Numbered from the stretch's first letter, positions 1 through 9,809 are shown. The stretch is 64,000 bases of DNA from Pseudothioclava arenosa (GCF_002358085.1 NZ_NTJD01000002.1:124001-188000); one strand, 5' to 3'. A program made the numbers and translations. Notes: generated from the letters alone by a model not told the origin.

Positions 1-1
1 G

Positions 2-730
2 TTTCGGCCGGCGGGTGGAATTTCCGCCGATAACAAGCGGGCCGAGGGCTTCGACCCGGTAACGGCGGCCGATCGCGCCGCCGAGGCCGCGATGCGCGCC
101 CTGATCGAGGCCGAACGCCCCGAGGACGGCATCCATGGCGAGGAATTCGGCATCAAGCGCGGCAGCAGCGGGCTGACCTGGGTGCTTGACCCGATCGACG
201 GCACGCGCGGCTATATGTCGGGCACGCCGACCTGGGGCGTGCTGATTGCGCTCGCGCGTGAAGAGGCCGACGGCCCGGGCGCGCCGCTTCTGGGTGTGAT
301 CGACCAACCCTATATCGGCGAGCGGTTCTGGGGCGGCTTTGGCGCGGCCGGGTCGCTTGGCCCGCTGGGCGAGCGCCCCCTCGCCACGCGCCCCGCACGC
401 AAATTGTCGGAGGCCACGCTATTCTCGACCTTCCCCGAGGTGGGCACCTCCGCCGAGGGCGCGGCCTTCGCGCGGCTCTCGCAGGTGGCACGGCTGACGC
501 GCTACGGCATGGACTGCTATGCCTACGCGCTGGTTGCCGCCGGTCAGATCGACCTCGTCGTCGAGGCCGGGCTGCAGGCCTATGATGTCGCGGCCCCGAT
601 CGCGGTGATCGAGGCGGCGGGTGGCCTCGTGACCGACTGGCAAGGCGGTCCGGCCCATCGCGGCGGGCAGGTGATTGCCGCCGCGAACCGGGACATTCAC
701 GCCGAGGCAATTGCGCTTCTGAACGGCTGA
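2..730 (+). CDS. hisN: Histidinol-phosphatase / inositol monophosphatase family protein (5' end outside window)
   Basis: The frame is open from base 2, so the gene starts before the window; about 242 residues are visible and roughly 20 N-terminal residues are probably missing for a ~260-residue family. The sequence shows the family's metal-binding signatures: a GEEFG acidic site, WVLDPIDGTRGY (the DPIDGT motif) and, near the end, YDVAAPIAVIEAAGG. These coordinate Mg2+ for hydrolysis of a phosphate monoester. Alphaproteobacterial members of this type usually serve as histidinol-phosphatase (histidine biosynthesis), but inositol phosphatase specificity cannot be excluded from sequence alone. 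It ends 9 bases before the 8-oxoguanine deaminase gene, so the two may be co-transcribed. Confidence 0.85.
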   Translation, partial: FRPAGGISADNKRAEGFDPVTAADRAAEAAMRALIEAERPEDGIHGEEFGIKRGSSGLTWVLDPIDGTRGYMSGTPTWGVLIALAREEADGPGAPLLGVIDQPYIGERFWGGFGAAGSLGPLGERPLATRPARKLSEATLFSTFPEVGTSAEGAAFARLSQVARLTRYGMDCYAYALVAAGQIDLVVEAGLQAYDVAAPIAVIEAAGGLVTDWQGGPAHRGGQVIAAANRDIHAEAIALLNG

Positions 731-739
731 GGGCACAAC

Positions 740-2077
740 ATGAGCGAAACGCTGATCCGTCGCGCCGAGGTTCTGGTCACGATGGATGGCGCTCGGCGCG
801 AGCTGCGCGGCGCCGACCTGCTGATCCGAGATGGCGTGATCGTGGCTTTGGGCGAGGGGCTGGAAACCACCGGCGAAACGGTCGAGGCTAGAGGCTGCGT
901 GGTGACGCCGGGTCTCGTGAACACCCATCACCATCTTTATCAGACGCTTACGCGCGCGGTGCCGGGCGGGCAGGATGCGCTCCTGTTCGGCTGGCTGAAG
1001 ACGCTTTACCCGATCTGGTCGCGGATGGGGCCCGAAGAGATGCGCGTCTCGGCGCAGATCGGGCTGGCGGAGCTGGCGCTGACCGGCTGCACGCTCAGCT
1101 CGGATCACCTGTATCTCTACCCGAACGGCGTGCGGCTTGAGGATACGATCGAGGCCGCGGCCGAGCTGGGCCTGCGGTTTCACCCCACGCGCGGCGCGAT
1201 GAGCATCGGCGAAAGCGCGGGTGGGTTGCCGCCCGACAGCCTCGTCGAGCGCGAGGCCGCCATTCTCGACGATTGCATCCGGGTGATCGACGCCTTCCAC
1301 GATCCGAACGAAGGTTCGATGTGCCGGGTTGGCGTGGCGCCTTGCTCGCCCTTTTCGGTCAGCCGAGAGCTGATGCGCGACGCGGCATTGCTGGCGCGCG
1401 ACAAGGGCGTGATGCTGCACACCCATCTGGCCGAGAATGACGAGGATATCGCCTATTCGCTGGCGCAGTTCGGCTGCCGCCCGGGTCAATATGCCGAAGA
1501 TCTCGGCTGGACCGGCGCGGATGTCTGGCATGCCCATTGCGTCAAGCTCGATTGTTCGGAAATTGAACTTTTTGCCCGGTCTCTGACTGGCGTTGCCCAT
1601 TGCCCGTGTTCGAATTGTCGCCTTGGCTCGGGGATCGCCCCGGTCCGTCAGATGCGAGATGCAGGCGTTCGGGTGGCCTTGGGGGTCGATGGATCGGCCA
1701 GCAATGACGCGGGCTCGCTGATTGCCGAGTCGCGGATGGCGATGCTGTTGCAACGGGTGCAGAACGGCGCCGATGCGATGGCCGTGCGCGAGGCGCTGGA
1801 GATTGCCACGCTCGGGGGCGCGCAGGTTCTGGGGCGGCCCGATTGCGGCACGCTCGAGCCCGGAAAACGCGCCGATATCGCGATCTGGGATGTCTCTGGG
1901 CTTGAGGCGGCAGGGGCCTGGGACCCGGTCGCGGCGCTTCTGCTCTGTGGCCCGCCGAAGGTCAAACATCTCTTCGTCGAGGGCCGCCAGATCGTGCGCG
2001 ACGGGCAGATCACCACGCTCGATCTGCCGCGCCTGATCGAGGCGCAAACGCGGCTCGCGCGCCAACTGGCGGGCTGA
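740..2077 (+). CDS. 8-oxoguanine deaminase-like amidohydrolase
   Basis: A 445-residue amidohydrolase of the TrzN/AtzB/8-oxoguanine deaminase group. Metal ligands are visible: the HHH cluster in GLVNTHHHLYQTLTRA (about residue 65), HTHLAEN, HAHCVKLD and the catalytic Asp in LGVDGSASND. NTHHHLYQTLTRA is characteristic of 8-oxoguanine deaminases, which convert 8-oxoguanine to urate and ammonia. Start at 740 follows GAGGG. Its stop codon is directly abutted by the stop of the convergent guanine deaminase gene, so two purine-base deaminases are paired here. Exact substrate (8-oxoguanine or another aminated heterocycle) is inferred from the motif and the neighbour. Confidence 0.8.
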   Translation: MSETLIRRAEVLVTMDGARRELRGADLLIRDGVIVALGEGLETTGETVEARGCVVTPGLVNTHHHLYQTLTRAVPGGQDALLFGWLKTLYPIWSRMGPEEMRVSAQIGLAELALTGCTLSSDHLYLYPNGVRLEDTIEAAAELGLRFHPTRGAMSIGESAGGLPPDSLVEREAAILDDCIRVIDAFHDPNEGSMCRVGVAPCSPFSVSRELMRDAALLARDKGVMLHTHLAENDEDIAYSLAQFGCRPGQYAEDLGWTGADVWHAHCVKLDCSEIELFARSLTGVAHCPCSNCRLGSGIAPVRQMRDAGVRVALGVDGSASNDAGSLIAESRMAMLLQRVQNGADAMAVREALEIATLGGAQVLGRPDCGTLEPGKRADIAIWDVSGLEAAGAWDPVAALLLCGPPKVKHLFVEGRQIVRDGQITTLDLPRLIEAQTRLARQLAG

Positions 2078-3364
2078 TCAGCGCGCCTTGCGCCCGCCGA
2101 TCCAGACGCTGGTCACGGCGCGGTCGTCGCCCATCATGATCGTCGGGAAAATCGCCTCCCAGATATCCTCGGCGCGGGCGGCGCGCTGGGCGATCGCGGG
2201 CGTCGAGGCGAGGTCGATCACCACCAGATCCGCCTCCATCCCCGGCGCGAGATTGCCGACCTTGTCCTCGATCCGCAGGGCGCGCGCCGAGGCGCCCGTC
2301 GCCAGCCACCACAGCGCCGCCGGATGCAGCGGATGGTGGTTGAGCTGCGCGATCTCATAGGCGGCGGCCATCGTGCGCAGCATCGAAAAGCTCGACCCTC
2401 CGCCGGTGTCGGTCGCGAGCCCCACCACAGCACCCGCCGCCACCAGCCCGGCCATGTCGAACAGCCCCGAGCCGATGAAGGTGTTCGAGGTCGGGCAATG
2501 CGCCAGCGCGGCGCCGGTCTCCAGAATCCGCGCCCGCTCGCGCGGCTCCAGATGGATCGCATGGCCAAACACCGCGCGTTCGCCCATCAGCCCGTGGGTT
2601 TCGTAGATGTCGAGGTAGTCGCGCGCCTGCGGATAAAGCGACTTCACCCATGCGATCTCATCGACCTGCTCGCTCAGATGGGTCTGCATCAGGCAGTCGG
2701 GCTGCTCGGCCCAGAGCGCCCCCAGCGCCGAAAGCTGCGCGGGCGTCGAGGTCGGCGCAAAGCGCGGCGTCAGCACATAGCCCAGCCGATCGACCCCGTG
2801 CCAGCGCCCGATCAGCGCCTTCGACTGGTCATAGGCGGCCTGAGCGGTGTCGCGCAGCCCCTCGGGGGCGGTGTCGCGATCCATGCAGGTCTTGCCCGCC
2901 AGCGCCCGCATTCCGCGCGCCTGCGCCTCGGTGAAAAACGCGTCCACGCTCTCGGGATGGATCGTGCAATAGCTGCACATCGAGGTCGTGCCATGCGCGA
3001 TCGCAAGGTCGAAATAGCGCGCGGCGATCTCATTGGCATGGGCCGGATCGGCAAAGCGCATCTCTTCGGGGAAGGTGTAATGGTTGAGCCAGTCGATCAG
3101 CCGCTTGCCCCAGCTCGCGATGATCGCGGTCTGCGGATAATGGACATGCGCGTCGATGAATCCCGCCGAAATCAGCCCCGCGCCATAGTCATGCACGCGC
3201 GCCTGCGGATGGGCCGCGCGCAGCGCCTCGGCCTCGCCGACGGCAGTGATGCGCCCGTCGGCCAGCGCCACCGCGCCGCGCCGGATATGGCGCGCCGCCG
3301 CTGGCCCTTCGATCAGCGGATCTCCTGTGAAATAAAGGACTTGGCCCAGAAGCAGGTCGTGCAT
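2078..3364 (-). CDS. guaD: Guanine deaminase
   Basis: A 428-residue zinc amidohydrolase. It shows GFIDAHVHYPQT (HxH), CSYCTIH, MQTHLSEQ, FGHAIHL and the LATDTGGGSSFS aspartate loop, all typical of guanine deaminase, which hydrolyses guanine to xanthine. The length fits the family (about 430-450). It converges on the 8-oxoguanine deaminase gene with no base between the stop codons. The start is the ATG at 3364, close to the divergent mgtE gene. Together the two genes suggest use of purine bases as nitrogen source or clean-up of oxidised guanine. Confidence 0.92.
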   Translation of the reverse strand: MHDLLLGQVLYFTGDPLIEGPAAARHIRRGAVALADGRITAVGEAEALRAAHPQARVHDYGAGLISAGFIDAHVHYPQTAIIASWGKRLIDWLNHYTFPEEMRFADPAHANEIAARYFDLAIAHGTTSMCSYCTIHPESVDAFFTEAQARGMRALAGKTCMDRDTAPEGLRDTAQAAYDQSKALIGRWHGVDRLGYVLTPRFAPTSTPAQLSALGALWAEQPDCLMQTHLSEQVDEIAWVKSLYPQARDYLDIYETHGLMGERAVFGHAIHLEPRERARILETGAALAHCPTSNTFIGSGLFDMAGLVAAGAVVGLATDTGGGSSFSMLRTMAAAYEIAQLNHHPLHPAALWWLATGASARALRIEDKVGNLAPGMEADLVVIDLASTPAIAQRAARAEDIWEAIFPTIMMGDDRAVTSVWIGGRKAR

Positions 3365-3550
3365 GGTCAGATCTCCTGCCGGTCATGCTAGGGGGCGGGC
3401 GCGGCAAGGTAAATCGAATTCCCGCCCGGTGCCGCGACGCCATCCCAAGGCGGCTCTTTTTGCGGCATTTTTCCCCCGCGCCCCTGTTTTTCCGCAACGG
3501 GCCGGGTTAAGGTCCGCGCGCAGCGGGGGCGGCAGCAGGGACAGGGGCGT

Positions 3551-4936
3551 ATGGCGGAAGAGCGGGCAGAAGAGTTCGAGCGCGAGGAGGACGATTATCG
3601 CCTCGACGCCGATCTCGTCGACGAGATTCTCGAGGCTGCCGAACAGGACGAAGCCGAGCGCGTGAAAACGCTGCTCGAGCCGCTCCATGCCGCCGATATC
3701 GCCGACATGCTCGAACAGGTTTCGGGCCACGAGCGGCGCGCGATTCTGCGGCTCTGGGGCGATGAGATCGACGGCGAGGTGCTCTCGGAGATCGACGAGG
3801 GGATTCGCGAAAAGGTCATCTCGGAACTGCCCGCCGACGTTCTGGCCGACGCCGTGCGCGAACTGGATTCGGATGACGTCGTCGACCTGATCGAAGACCT
3901 CGAAGAGCCGCAGCAAGAGGCGATCCTCGACGCGCTCGACGAAAGCGACCGGGCCGCGGTCGAGCAATCGCTGACCTATCCCGAATATTCGGCCGGCCGT
4001 CTGATGCAGCGCGAGGTCGTCACCGCGCCCGAGCATTGGTCGGTGGGCGAAACCATTGATTTCCTGCGCCGCGCCGAGTGGCTGCCCGATCAGTTCTACC
4101 ACGTGATCCTTGTCGACCCCGGCCATCACCCGATCGGCTATGTCACGCTCGGGCGGCTGTTGTCGGCCACGCGCGCCACCGCGCTCTCCGAGATAGCCGA
4201 AGACAGCTTCCGCACCATTTCGGCCTGGCAGGAAGAGGCCGACGTTGCCTATGCCTTCAACCAGTATCACCTGATCTCGGCGCCGGTCGTCGATGATCAC
4301 GACCGGCTGGTCGGCGTGATCACCATCGACGACGCAATGTCGGTGCTCGATGACGAGCACGAAGAAGACATCCTGCGCCTCGCCGGTGTGGGCGATGAAT
4401 CCGCGATCACCGACACCGTGCTGGAAACCGTGCGCCAGCGCTTGCCATGGCTTTTCGTCAACCTGCTGACCGCGATCCTCGCCTCGGGCGTGATCGCGAT
4501 GTTCGAGGGCACGATCGAACGGCTTGTGGCGCTTGCCGTGCTGATGCCGATCGTGGCCTCGATGGGCGGCAACGCGGGCACGCAGACGCTGACCGTCGCG
4601 GTGCGCGCGCTGGCCACGCGCGACCTGACCGAAAGCAACGTCTGGCGGGTCGTCCGGCGTGAACTCCTGGTGGGGGCGGTGAACGGGATGGCCTTTGCCC
4701 TGGCGATGGGCATCGTCGCCTGGATCTGGTTCGGTGCGGCAAATCTCGGACTTGTCATTGCCATCGCGATGGTCATCAACTTGATCATGGCTGCCCTGGC
4801 CGGGATCGTGATCCCGCTGGGGCTTGAGAAACTCGGAGCGGACCCGGCGCTGGCGTCGGGCACCTTCGTGACCACCGTGACCGACGTGGTTGGCTTCTTT
4901 GCCTTCCTCGGACTTGCCGGGATGATCCTGCTATGA
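3551..4936 (+). CDS. mgtE: Magnesium transporter MgtE
   Basis: A 461-residue Mg2+ channel. An acidic N-domain (about residues 30-130) is followed by a CBS pair (about 135-265, starting at LMQREVVTAP and ending near VLDDEHEED). Five predicted membrane helices occupy about 285-461, with the conserved pore segment SMGGNAGTQ. In the family, cytosolic Mg2+ binds the acidic N and CBS domains and closes the channel. Start 3551 follows GGGACAGGGG. The last 4 bases overlap the next gene (ATGA), so the folate gene is translationally coupled. I see no M-box leader in the 186 bases upstream. Confidence 0.93.
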   Translation: MAEERAEEFEREEDDYRLDADLVDEILEAAEQDEAERVKTLLEPLHAADIADMLEQVSGHERRAILRLWGDEIDGEVLSEIDEGIREKVISELPADVLADAVRELDSDDVVDLIEDLEEPQQEAILDALDESDRAAVEQSLTYPEYSAGRLMQREVVTAPEHWSVGETIDFLRRAEWLPDQFYHVILVDPGHHPIGYVTLGRLLSATRATALSEIAEDSFRTISAWQEEADVAYAFNQYHLISAPVVDDHDRLVGVITIDDAMSVLDDEHEEDILRLAGVGDESAITDTVLETVRQRLPWLFVNLLTAILASGVIAMFEGTIERLVALAVLMPIVASMGGNAGTQTLTVAVRALATRDLTESNVWRVVRRELLVGAVNGMAFALAMGIVAWIWFGAANLGLVIAIAMVINLIMAALAGIVIPLGLEKLGADPALASGTFVTTVTDVVGFFAFLGLAGMILL

Positions 4937-5475
4937 AGAAACAAGAGGCCCGACTGACCGCCCTGAAAGCCCGCGAGGCGGCCCATGCCGATCCGGCGGC
5001 CAGCGCGCGCGCGAATGACTGGCTGGCGACGATGCTCGCCCATCACGCCGGGCAGCGGCTTGCCTTCTACATGCCGATCCGCACCGAGCTTGATCCGCGC
5101 CCGGCGGTCGAAACCCATGACGGCCCGCTCTGCCTGCCCGTTGTGCGCCATTCCGGCGAGCCGCTGGTGTTTCGCCACTGGCAGCCCGGCGCCGCGATGG
5201 TGCAGGGCGAGTTTGGCATCCAGGTCCCGGTCTCGGCGCTGGAAATGCGCCCCGAAGTGATCATCGTGCCGATGCTGGCGTTTGACCGGCGCGGCTACCG
5301 GCTGGGCTATGGCGGCGGCTTCTATGACCGCACGCTCGAGGCCCTGCGCGCGCAAGGCCCGGTCACCGCGATCGGTTTCGCCTTTTCGGCTCAGGAACTG
5401 CCACATGTGCCGACCGAACCCACCGATCAGAAGCTCGACCTGATCGTCACCGAAATCGGCATCCTACAGCCCTGA
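4933..5475 (+). CDS. 5-formyltetrahydrofolate cyclo-ligase
   Basis: A 180-residue protein of the FthC/YgfA family, which converts 5-formyl-THF to 5,10-methenyl-THF with ATP. Evidence is the C-terminal signature RLGYGGGFYDRTL, the segment VPMLAFDRRGYR just before it, and the N-terminal basic ATP-binding part (KKQEARLTALKAREA). It overlaps mgtE by 4 bases and is followed by a strong hairpin with a T run. The gene links to one-carbon metabolism, as does purU near 63 kb. Confidence 0.9.
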   Translation: MKKQEARLTALKAREAAHADPAASARANDWLATMLAHHAGQRLAFYMPIRTELDPRPAVETHDGPLCLPVVRHSGEPLVFRHWQPGAAMVQGEFGIQVPVSALEMRPEVIIVPMLAFDRRGYRLGYGGGFYDRTLEALRAQGPVTAIGFAFSAQELPHVPTEPTDQKLDLIVTEIGILQP

Positions 5476-5480
5476 GCCAA

Positions 5481-5526
5481 GGGGGCTCTGCCCTCGGCCG
5501 CGCCGAGGGGGGCAGCGCCCCCTTTT
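5481..5526 (+). terminator. Rho-independent terminator after the mgtE operon
   Basis: A long imperfect stem (arms beginning GGGGGC and ending GCCCCC, with internal CTGCC/GGCAG pairing) is followed directly by TTTT. It lies just after the cyclo-ligase stop and before the next gene. Its arms resemble the GGGGGC-TCT-GCCCCC hairpins that accompany the dispersed repeats elsewhere in the window. Confidence 0.7.
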
Positions 5527-5538
5527 CCCGCTTTGGGC

Positions 5539-5568
5539 TTGCACCCGCGGCGGGGAGGGGGCTAAGTC
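5539..5568 (+). promoter_or_regulatory. Candidate promoter of the YmdB-like gene, possibly giving a leaderless mRNA
   Basis: TTGCAC (5539-5544), an 18-base spacer and TAAGTC (5563-5568). The ATG follows 7 bases after the -10, about where transcription would start. The nearest purine-rich GGAGGGGG run ends 13 bases before the ATG, too far for a normal ribosome binding site. Confidence 0.35.
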
Positions 5569-5574
5569 AGCGCC

Positions 5575-6390
5575 ATGAAGATCCTGTTTCTTGGCGATGT
5601 GATGGGGCGCGCGGGGCGCGCGGCGGTGGCAGAGCGTCTGCCCGGGCTGCGCGAGGCGTGGAAGCTCGATTTCGTGGTGGTCAATGGCGAGAATGCCTCG
5701 AATGGCATGGGCCTGACCGGCGAGCATGCAAAGCTCCTGCTCGACGCGGGGGCCGATGTGGTGACGCTGGGCGATCATGCCTTCGACCAGAAGGACATGC
5801 TGCGCTTCATCGAGACCGAGCCGCGCGTGATCCGGCCGCTCAATTTCGCGAAAGACGCCCCGGGCAAGGGTGCGCGGCTGTTTGAAGACCGGCGCGGGCG
5901 CAAGGTGCTGGTGGCGCAGGTTCTGGGCCAGGTGTTCATGAAGCGTCCCTTCGACGACCCGTTCTCGGCGGTCGATCAGGTGCTGCGCGCGCATCCGCTG
6001 GGCGGGCTGGCGCAGGCGGTGGTGCTGGATATGCATTGCGAGGCGACCTCGGAAAAGAACGCGATGGGCCATTGGTGCGACGGCCGCGCGAGCATGGTCG
6101 TGGGCACGCATACCCATGTGCCGACGGGCGACGCGCAGATCCTTGAAGGCGGCACCGCCTATCTGACCGATGCCGGCATGTGCGGCGATTACAACTCGAT
6201 CATCGGGATGGAAAAGGGCGAGCCGATGCGCCGCTTCATCACCGGCATGGCGCGTGATCGCTTTACGCCCGCCAATGGCGAGGCGACGCTGTCGGGGTTT
6301 TACATCGAGACCGACGACCGCACCGGGCGCGCGACGCGGGCCTTGCCGGTGCGCGTCGGCGGACGGTTGCAGCCCTCGGGGCCGGTCTGA
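5575..6390 (+). CDS. YmdB/TIGR00282-family metallophosphoesterase
   Basis: A 271-residue protein with the calcineurin-like metal-binding motifs in family order: ILFLGDVMGRAG at the N-terminus, VNGENASNGMGL, TLGDHAFDQKD and GTHTHVPTGD. Members bind two metal ions and hydrolyse phosphodiesters; Bacillus YmdB acts on 2',3'-cyclic nucleotides. The Rhodobacterales role is not known to me. The length equals the family norm. It sits alone between the folate cyclo-ligase terminator and a permease gene. Confidence 0.85.
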   Translation: MKILFLGDVMGRAGRAAVAERLPGLREAWKLDFVVVNGENASNGMGLTGEHAKLLLDAGADVVTLGDHAFDQKDMLRFIETEPRVIRPLNFAKDAPGKGARLFEDRRGRKVLVAQVLGQVFMKRPFDDPFSAVDQVLRAHPLGGLAQAVVLDMHCEATSEKNAMGHWCDGRASMVVGTHTHVPTGDAQILEGGTAYLTDAGMCGDYNSIIGMEKGEPMRRFITGMARDRFTPANGEATLSGFYIETDDRTGRATRALPVRVGGRLQPSGPV

Positions 6391-6462
6391 GCGATCTGCG
6401 CTCTTGCGCGAGGCGGGGCGGCCGATAGTATCGGCGCATTGGGCGGTCGAAGGGATCACTAA

Positions 6463-8241
6463 GTGATTGAACTTGGGTTGAGTCAGACGGGCGAGGCCAT
6501 CGTGATGATCGGCATCGTGCTGGTCATGCTGGTGCTCTTCGCGCGCGAGGTTTATTCGACCGAAGTGATCGCGATCGGCGGTGCGGCACTGGTGCTGCTG
6601 TTCGGGATCGTGCCTTATGGCGAAGCAGTCGAGGTGCTGGCCAACCCCGCGCCCTGGACGATCGTGATGATGTTCCTGATCATGGGCGGCATGGTGCGCA
6701 CCGGCGCGCTCGATTGGGTCACGCGCCACGCCGAAGCACATATCGACCACCGCCCGGTGGTGGTGCTTGTCGGCATCTTCGCGCTGATCGCCTTTGCCTC
6801 GGCCTTCCTGAACAACACGCCCGTCGTCGTGATGATGATCCCGGTGATGATGACGGTGGCGCGCAAACTCAACATCTCGCCTTCCAAACTGTTGATTCCG
6901 CTGTCTTATGCGGCGATCCTCGGGGGTACGCTGACGCTGATCGGCACCTCGACGAACCTGCTGGTCGATGGTGTCGCACGCGGCAAGGGGCTTGAGCCCT
7001 TCTCGATGTTCGAGATCACCGGCTTCGGCCTCGTGCAGATCTGTGTCGGCCTCGGCTACATGGCGCTGGTCGGGCGCAAGCTCCTGCCCGAGCGATCCTC
7101 GATGGGGGCGCTGCTGGGTGACAAGCGCAAGCAGAAATTCTTTACCGAGGTCGCTTTGCCCGACCATTCCAGCCTGATCGGCCAGCCGGTCCTTGAGGTT
7201 GATCTGTTCCGCCGCGAAGGCGTGCGCGTGGTCGACGTGCTGCGTGGCGATGCCTCGCTCCGGCGCGACCTGGCCGGGGCGATCTTGCAAGCGGGCGACC
7301 GGGTGGTGCTGCGCACCGAGATGGGCGAACTGCTCGGTATGCAGCAGAACCCCGATCTGCGGATGGTGGACAAACTCAGCTCGGTGCAGACCGAGACGGT
7401 CGAGGTGCTGATCTCGCCGGGCTGCCGGATGATCGGGCGGAGCCTGGGCGAGCTGCGCCTGCGCCGCCGCTATGGCGTCTATGTCCTGGCCGCGCATCGG
7501 CGTAACCAGAACATCGGCCGCCAGCTCGATGACCTCGTGGTGGTCGTGGGCGACACGCTCCTGCTGGAAGGCGCGGCCGAGGATATCGCGCGCCTTGCCG
7601 CCGACATGGATCTTGTCGATGTCACGCGGCCCACGGTGCGCCCGTTCCGCCGCCGTCATGCGCCGATCGTGGTCAGCGCGCTGGCGATCGTGGTAATGCT
7701 GGCGGCGTTCAACGTGGCGCCGATCCTGCTCTTGGCGGTGCTGGCGGTGGCGATCATCCTGCTCAGCCGCGCGGTCGACCCCGACGAGGCGTTTTCCTTC
7801 GTCGAGGGGCGGTTGCTCGCGCTGATCTTCGCAATGCTGGTTGTCGGCGTCGGGCTGGATCGGTCGGGCGCGGTGGCGCTTCTGGTCGGGCACATGGCGC
7901 CGGTGCTTGAGGGGATGCCCGGCTTTGTCGTGGTGTTGGCGGTTTATCTGATGGGCTCGGTGATGACCGAGATGGTCTCGAACAACGCGATCGCGGTGAT
8001 CATGACGCCGATCGCGATCGAGCTGGGGCGCACGCTGGGGCTCGATCCGCGCCCGCTGGTGGTGGCGGTGATGTTTGCCGCCTCGGCCGCCTTTGCCACT
8101 CCGATCGGCTATCAGACCAACACGCTCGTCTATGGTCCGGGCGGCTACCGGTTCAGCGATTTCCTGCGCGTGGGCGTGCCGCTCAACCTGATCCTCGCGA
8201 TCACCGCCTCGCTGGTGATTCCGCTGATCTGGGCGCTCTAA
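6463..8241 (+). CDS. SLC13-family permease with central TrkA-C domains
   Basis: A 592-residue membrane protein. Hydrophobic helices from about residue 10 to 205 include the ion-transporter loop [15 protein letters not shown]. Two TrkA-C (RCK-C) domains follow (about 220-375, e.g. [19 protein letters not shown]), then a second helix block with the matching loop [15 protein letters not shown] and [15 protein letters not shown] near the end. This is the divalent-anion:Na+ symporter layout; sulfate or dicarboxylates are common substrates but none can be assigned. The start is GTG at 6463, chosen because AAGGGA lies 8 bases upstream. Confidence 0.85.
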   Translation: MIELGLSQTGEAIVMIGIVLVMLVLFAREVYSTEVIAIGGAALVLLFGIVPYGEAVEVLANPAPWTIVMMFLIMGGMVRTGALDWVTRHAEAHIDHRPVVVLVGIFALIAFASAFLNNTPVVVMMIPVMMTVARKLNISPSKLLIPLSYAAILGGTLTLIGTSTNLLVDGVARGKGLEPFSMFEITGFGLVQICVGLGYMALVGRKLLPERSSMGALLGDKRKQKFFTEVALPDHSSLIGQPVLEVDLFRREGVRVVDVLRGDASLRRDLAGAILQAGDRVVLRTEMGELLGMQQNPDLRMVDKLSSVQTETVEVLISPGCRMIGRSLGELRLRRRYGVYVLAAHRRNQNIGRQLDDLVVVVGDTLLLEGAAEDIARLAADMDLVDVTRPTVRPFRRRHAPIVVSALAIVVMLAAFNVAPILLLAVLAVAIILLSRAVDPDEAFSFVEGRLLALIFAMLVVGVGLDRSGAVALLVGHMAPVLEGMPGFVVVLAVYLMGSVMTEMVSNNAIAVIMTPIAIELGRTLGLDPRPLVVAVMFAASAAFATPIGYQTNTLVYGPGGYRFSDFLRVGVPLNLILAITASLVIPLIWAL

Positions 8242-8286
8242 CCCCCGATCCCCTGCCGATTGCGCCCTTGCGGCGCGCGCGGGCGC

Positions 8287-8316
8287 TTGCCCCGCCCCCC
8301 GCCGCTGGCTTATAGA
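8287..8316 (+). promoter_or_regulatory. Candidate promoter of the yebC gene
   Basis: TTGCCC (8287-8292), 17-base spacer and TTATAG (8310-8315), or TATAGA with an 18-base spacer. It lies 35 bases upstream of the yebC start, after the permease stop. Confidence 0.45.
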
Positions 8317-8350
8317 GGCCGCAATTCAAGGAAGATCCGACGGAGATACC

Positions 8351-9091
8351 ATGGCAGGCCATTCCAAATGGGCCAACATCCAGCACCGCAAGGGGCGGCA
8401 GGATGCGGCGCGCTCGAAGCTGTTCTCGAAACTCTCGAAAGAGATCACGGTCGCGGCCAAGATGGGCGACCCGGACCCCGAGAAAAACCCGCGTCTGCGT
8501 CTTGCGGTGAAGGCCGCGAAATCGCAGTCGATGCCGAAGGACGTGATCGACCGCGCGATCAAGAAATCGCAGGCCGGCGAGGGCGACGACTATACCGAGA
8601 TCCGCTATGAGGGTTACGGCCCGAACGGCATCGCGGTGATCGTCGAGGCGCTGACCGACAACCTCAACCGCACCGCCTCGAACGTGCGCAGCTATTTCAC
8701 CAAATGCGGCGGCAATCTGGGCCAGACGGGGTCCGTGAGCCACGGCTTCGACCGTCTGGGCGAGATCAGCTATGCCGCCGAGGCGTCCGATGCCGACACG
8801 GTGATGATGGCCGCGCTCGAAGCGGGCGCCGAGGATGTCGAAAGCGATGATGAAGGCCACTTCATCTATTGCGCGATGGAAGATCTGGCCGAGGTATCGG
8901 ATGCGCTGGAAAAGGAACTGGGCGAGTCGACGGAATCGAAGCTCGTCTGGAAACCTCATGCCCGCACCGAGGTTGACCTTGAGACCGCGCAAAAGCTGAT
9001 GAAGCTGATCGACATGCTCGAAGAAGATGACGACGTGCAGACCGTGACGCATAACTTCGACGTCCCCGAGGACGTGGCCGCGCAGCTCTGA
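8351..9091 (+). CDS. YebC/PmpR-family regulatory or translation factor
   Basis: A 246-residue protein that begins [17 protein letters not shown], the hallmark of the YebC family, and continues with [15 protein letters not shown] and a C-terminal domain ending in the acidic [15 protein letters not shown]. Members were named as DNA-binding regulators; more recent work links some to relief of ribosome stalling at proline stretches. The start follows CGGAGATACC. A strong GC hairpin follows the stop. Length is normal. Confidence 0.93.
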   Translation: MAGHSKWANIQHRKGRQDAARSKLFSKLSKEITVAAKMGDPDPEKNPRLRLAVKAAKSQSMPKDVIDRAIKKSQAGEGDDYTEIRYEGYGPNGIAVIVEALTDNLNRTASNVRSYFTKCGGNLGQTGSVSHGFDRLGEISYAAEASDADTVMMAALEAGAEDVESDDEGHFIYCAMEDLAEVSDALEKELGESTESKLVWKPHARTEVDLETAQKLMKLIDMLEEDDDVQTVTHNFDVPEDVAAQL

Positions 9092-9109
9092 GCGCGAGCA
9101 GGCCGGATC

Positions 9110-9137
9110 GGGCGCCCCTCGGGGCGCCCATTGCTTT
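9110..9137 (+). terminator. Terminator after yebC
   Basis: A perfect 9-base inverted repeat (GGGCGCCCC / GGGGCGCCC around TC) followed by ATTGCTTT. It lies between the yebC stop and the next ribosome binding site (TTGGAGG). Confidence 0.6.
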
Positions 9138-9146
9138 GGAGGCGCC

Positions 9147-9746
9147 ATGTTTTCTGCCGCCCTGACCGGCTTTACCACCGGGCTGTCGCTGATCGTGGTG
9201 ATCGGCGCGCAGAATGCGTTTGTGCTCAAACAGGGGTTGCTGCGTGCCCATGTTCTGGCGGTGGTTCTGTTTTGCGCGGCTTCGGATGCGGCGCTGATCG
9301 CGCTGGGCGTGGCGGGGGCAGGCGCGATGGCGGCCAATCCGGGCGTGATGGAGATCTTGCGCTGGGGTGGCGTCGCGTTTCTGGGCTGGTATGGGTTGCG
9401 CGCGGCACTGGCCGCCTGGAAAGGCGGCGAGCGACTGCAGGCCGCAGGTGCGGTGCCCACACGGCCGGGGCCGACGCTTCTGACGCTGGCGGGGTTCACC
9501 TGGCTCAATCCGCATGTCTGGCTCGATACCGTCGTTCTGGTCGGGGCGCTCTCGGCGCAGTTCCCGGCGCCCTGGGCCTTTGGCGGTGGCGCGATGCTGG
9601 CGTCTTTCGTGTTCTTCTTCGCGCTGGGCTTCGGCGCGCGCATCCTGCAACCCGTTTTCGCGCGCCCTCTCGCCTGGCGCCTGCTCGACGCGCTTATCGC
9701 GGCGCTGATGTGGGCGATTGCGGCGCGGCTGGCGCTGGGCGGCTGA
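9147..9746 (+). CDS. LysE/ArgO-family amino acid exporter
   Basis: A 199-residue inner-membrane protein with about six hydrophobic helices. It has the family's N-terminal signature IVVIGAQNAFVLKQGLLR and the segment TLAGFTWLNPHVWLDTVVLVG, typical of LysE/ArgO arginine/lysine exporters. Basic amino acid export is inferred. The start at 9147 follows GGAGGCGCC. No ArgP-type regulator lies next to it; a DMT-family exporter gene follows in the same direction. Confidence 0.88.
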   Translation: MFSAALTGFTTGLSLIVVIGAQNAFVLKQGLLRAHVLAVVLFCAASDAALIALGVAGAGAMAANPGVMEILRWGGVAFLGWYGLRAALAAWKGGERLQAAGAVPTRPGPTLLTLAGFTWLNPHVWLDTVVLVGALSAQFPAPWAFGGGAMLASFVFFFALGFGARILQPVFARPLAWRLLDALIAALMWAIAARLALGG

Positions 9747-9809
9747 CCCGCCTGTGCCCGACACAATCGCGCCCTTGCGCCCGCCTGCGCGATCGCGCCT
9801 AAAGGATGC

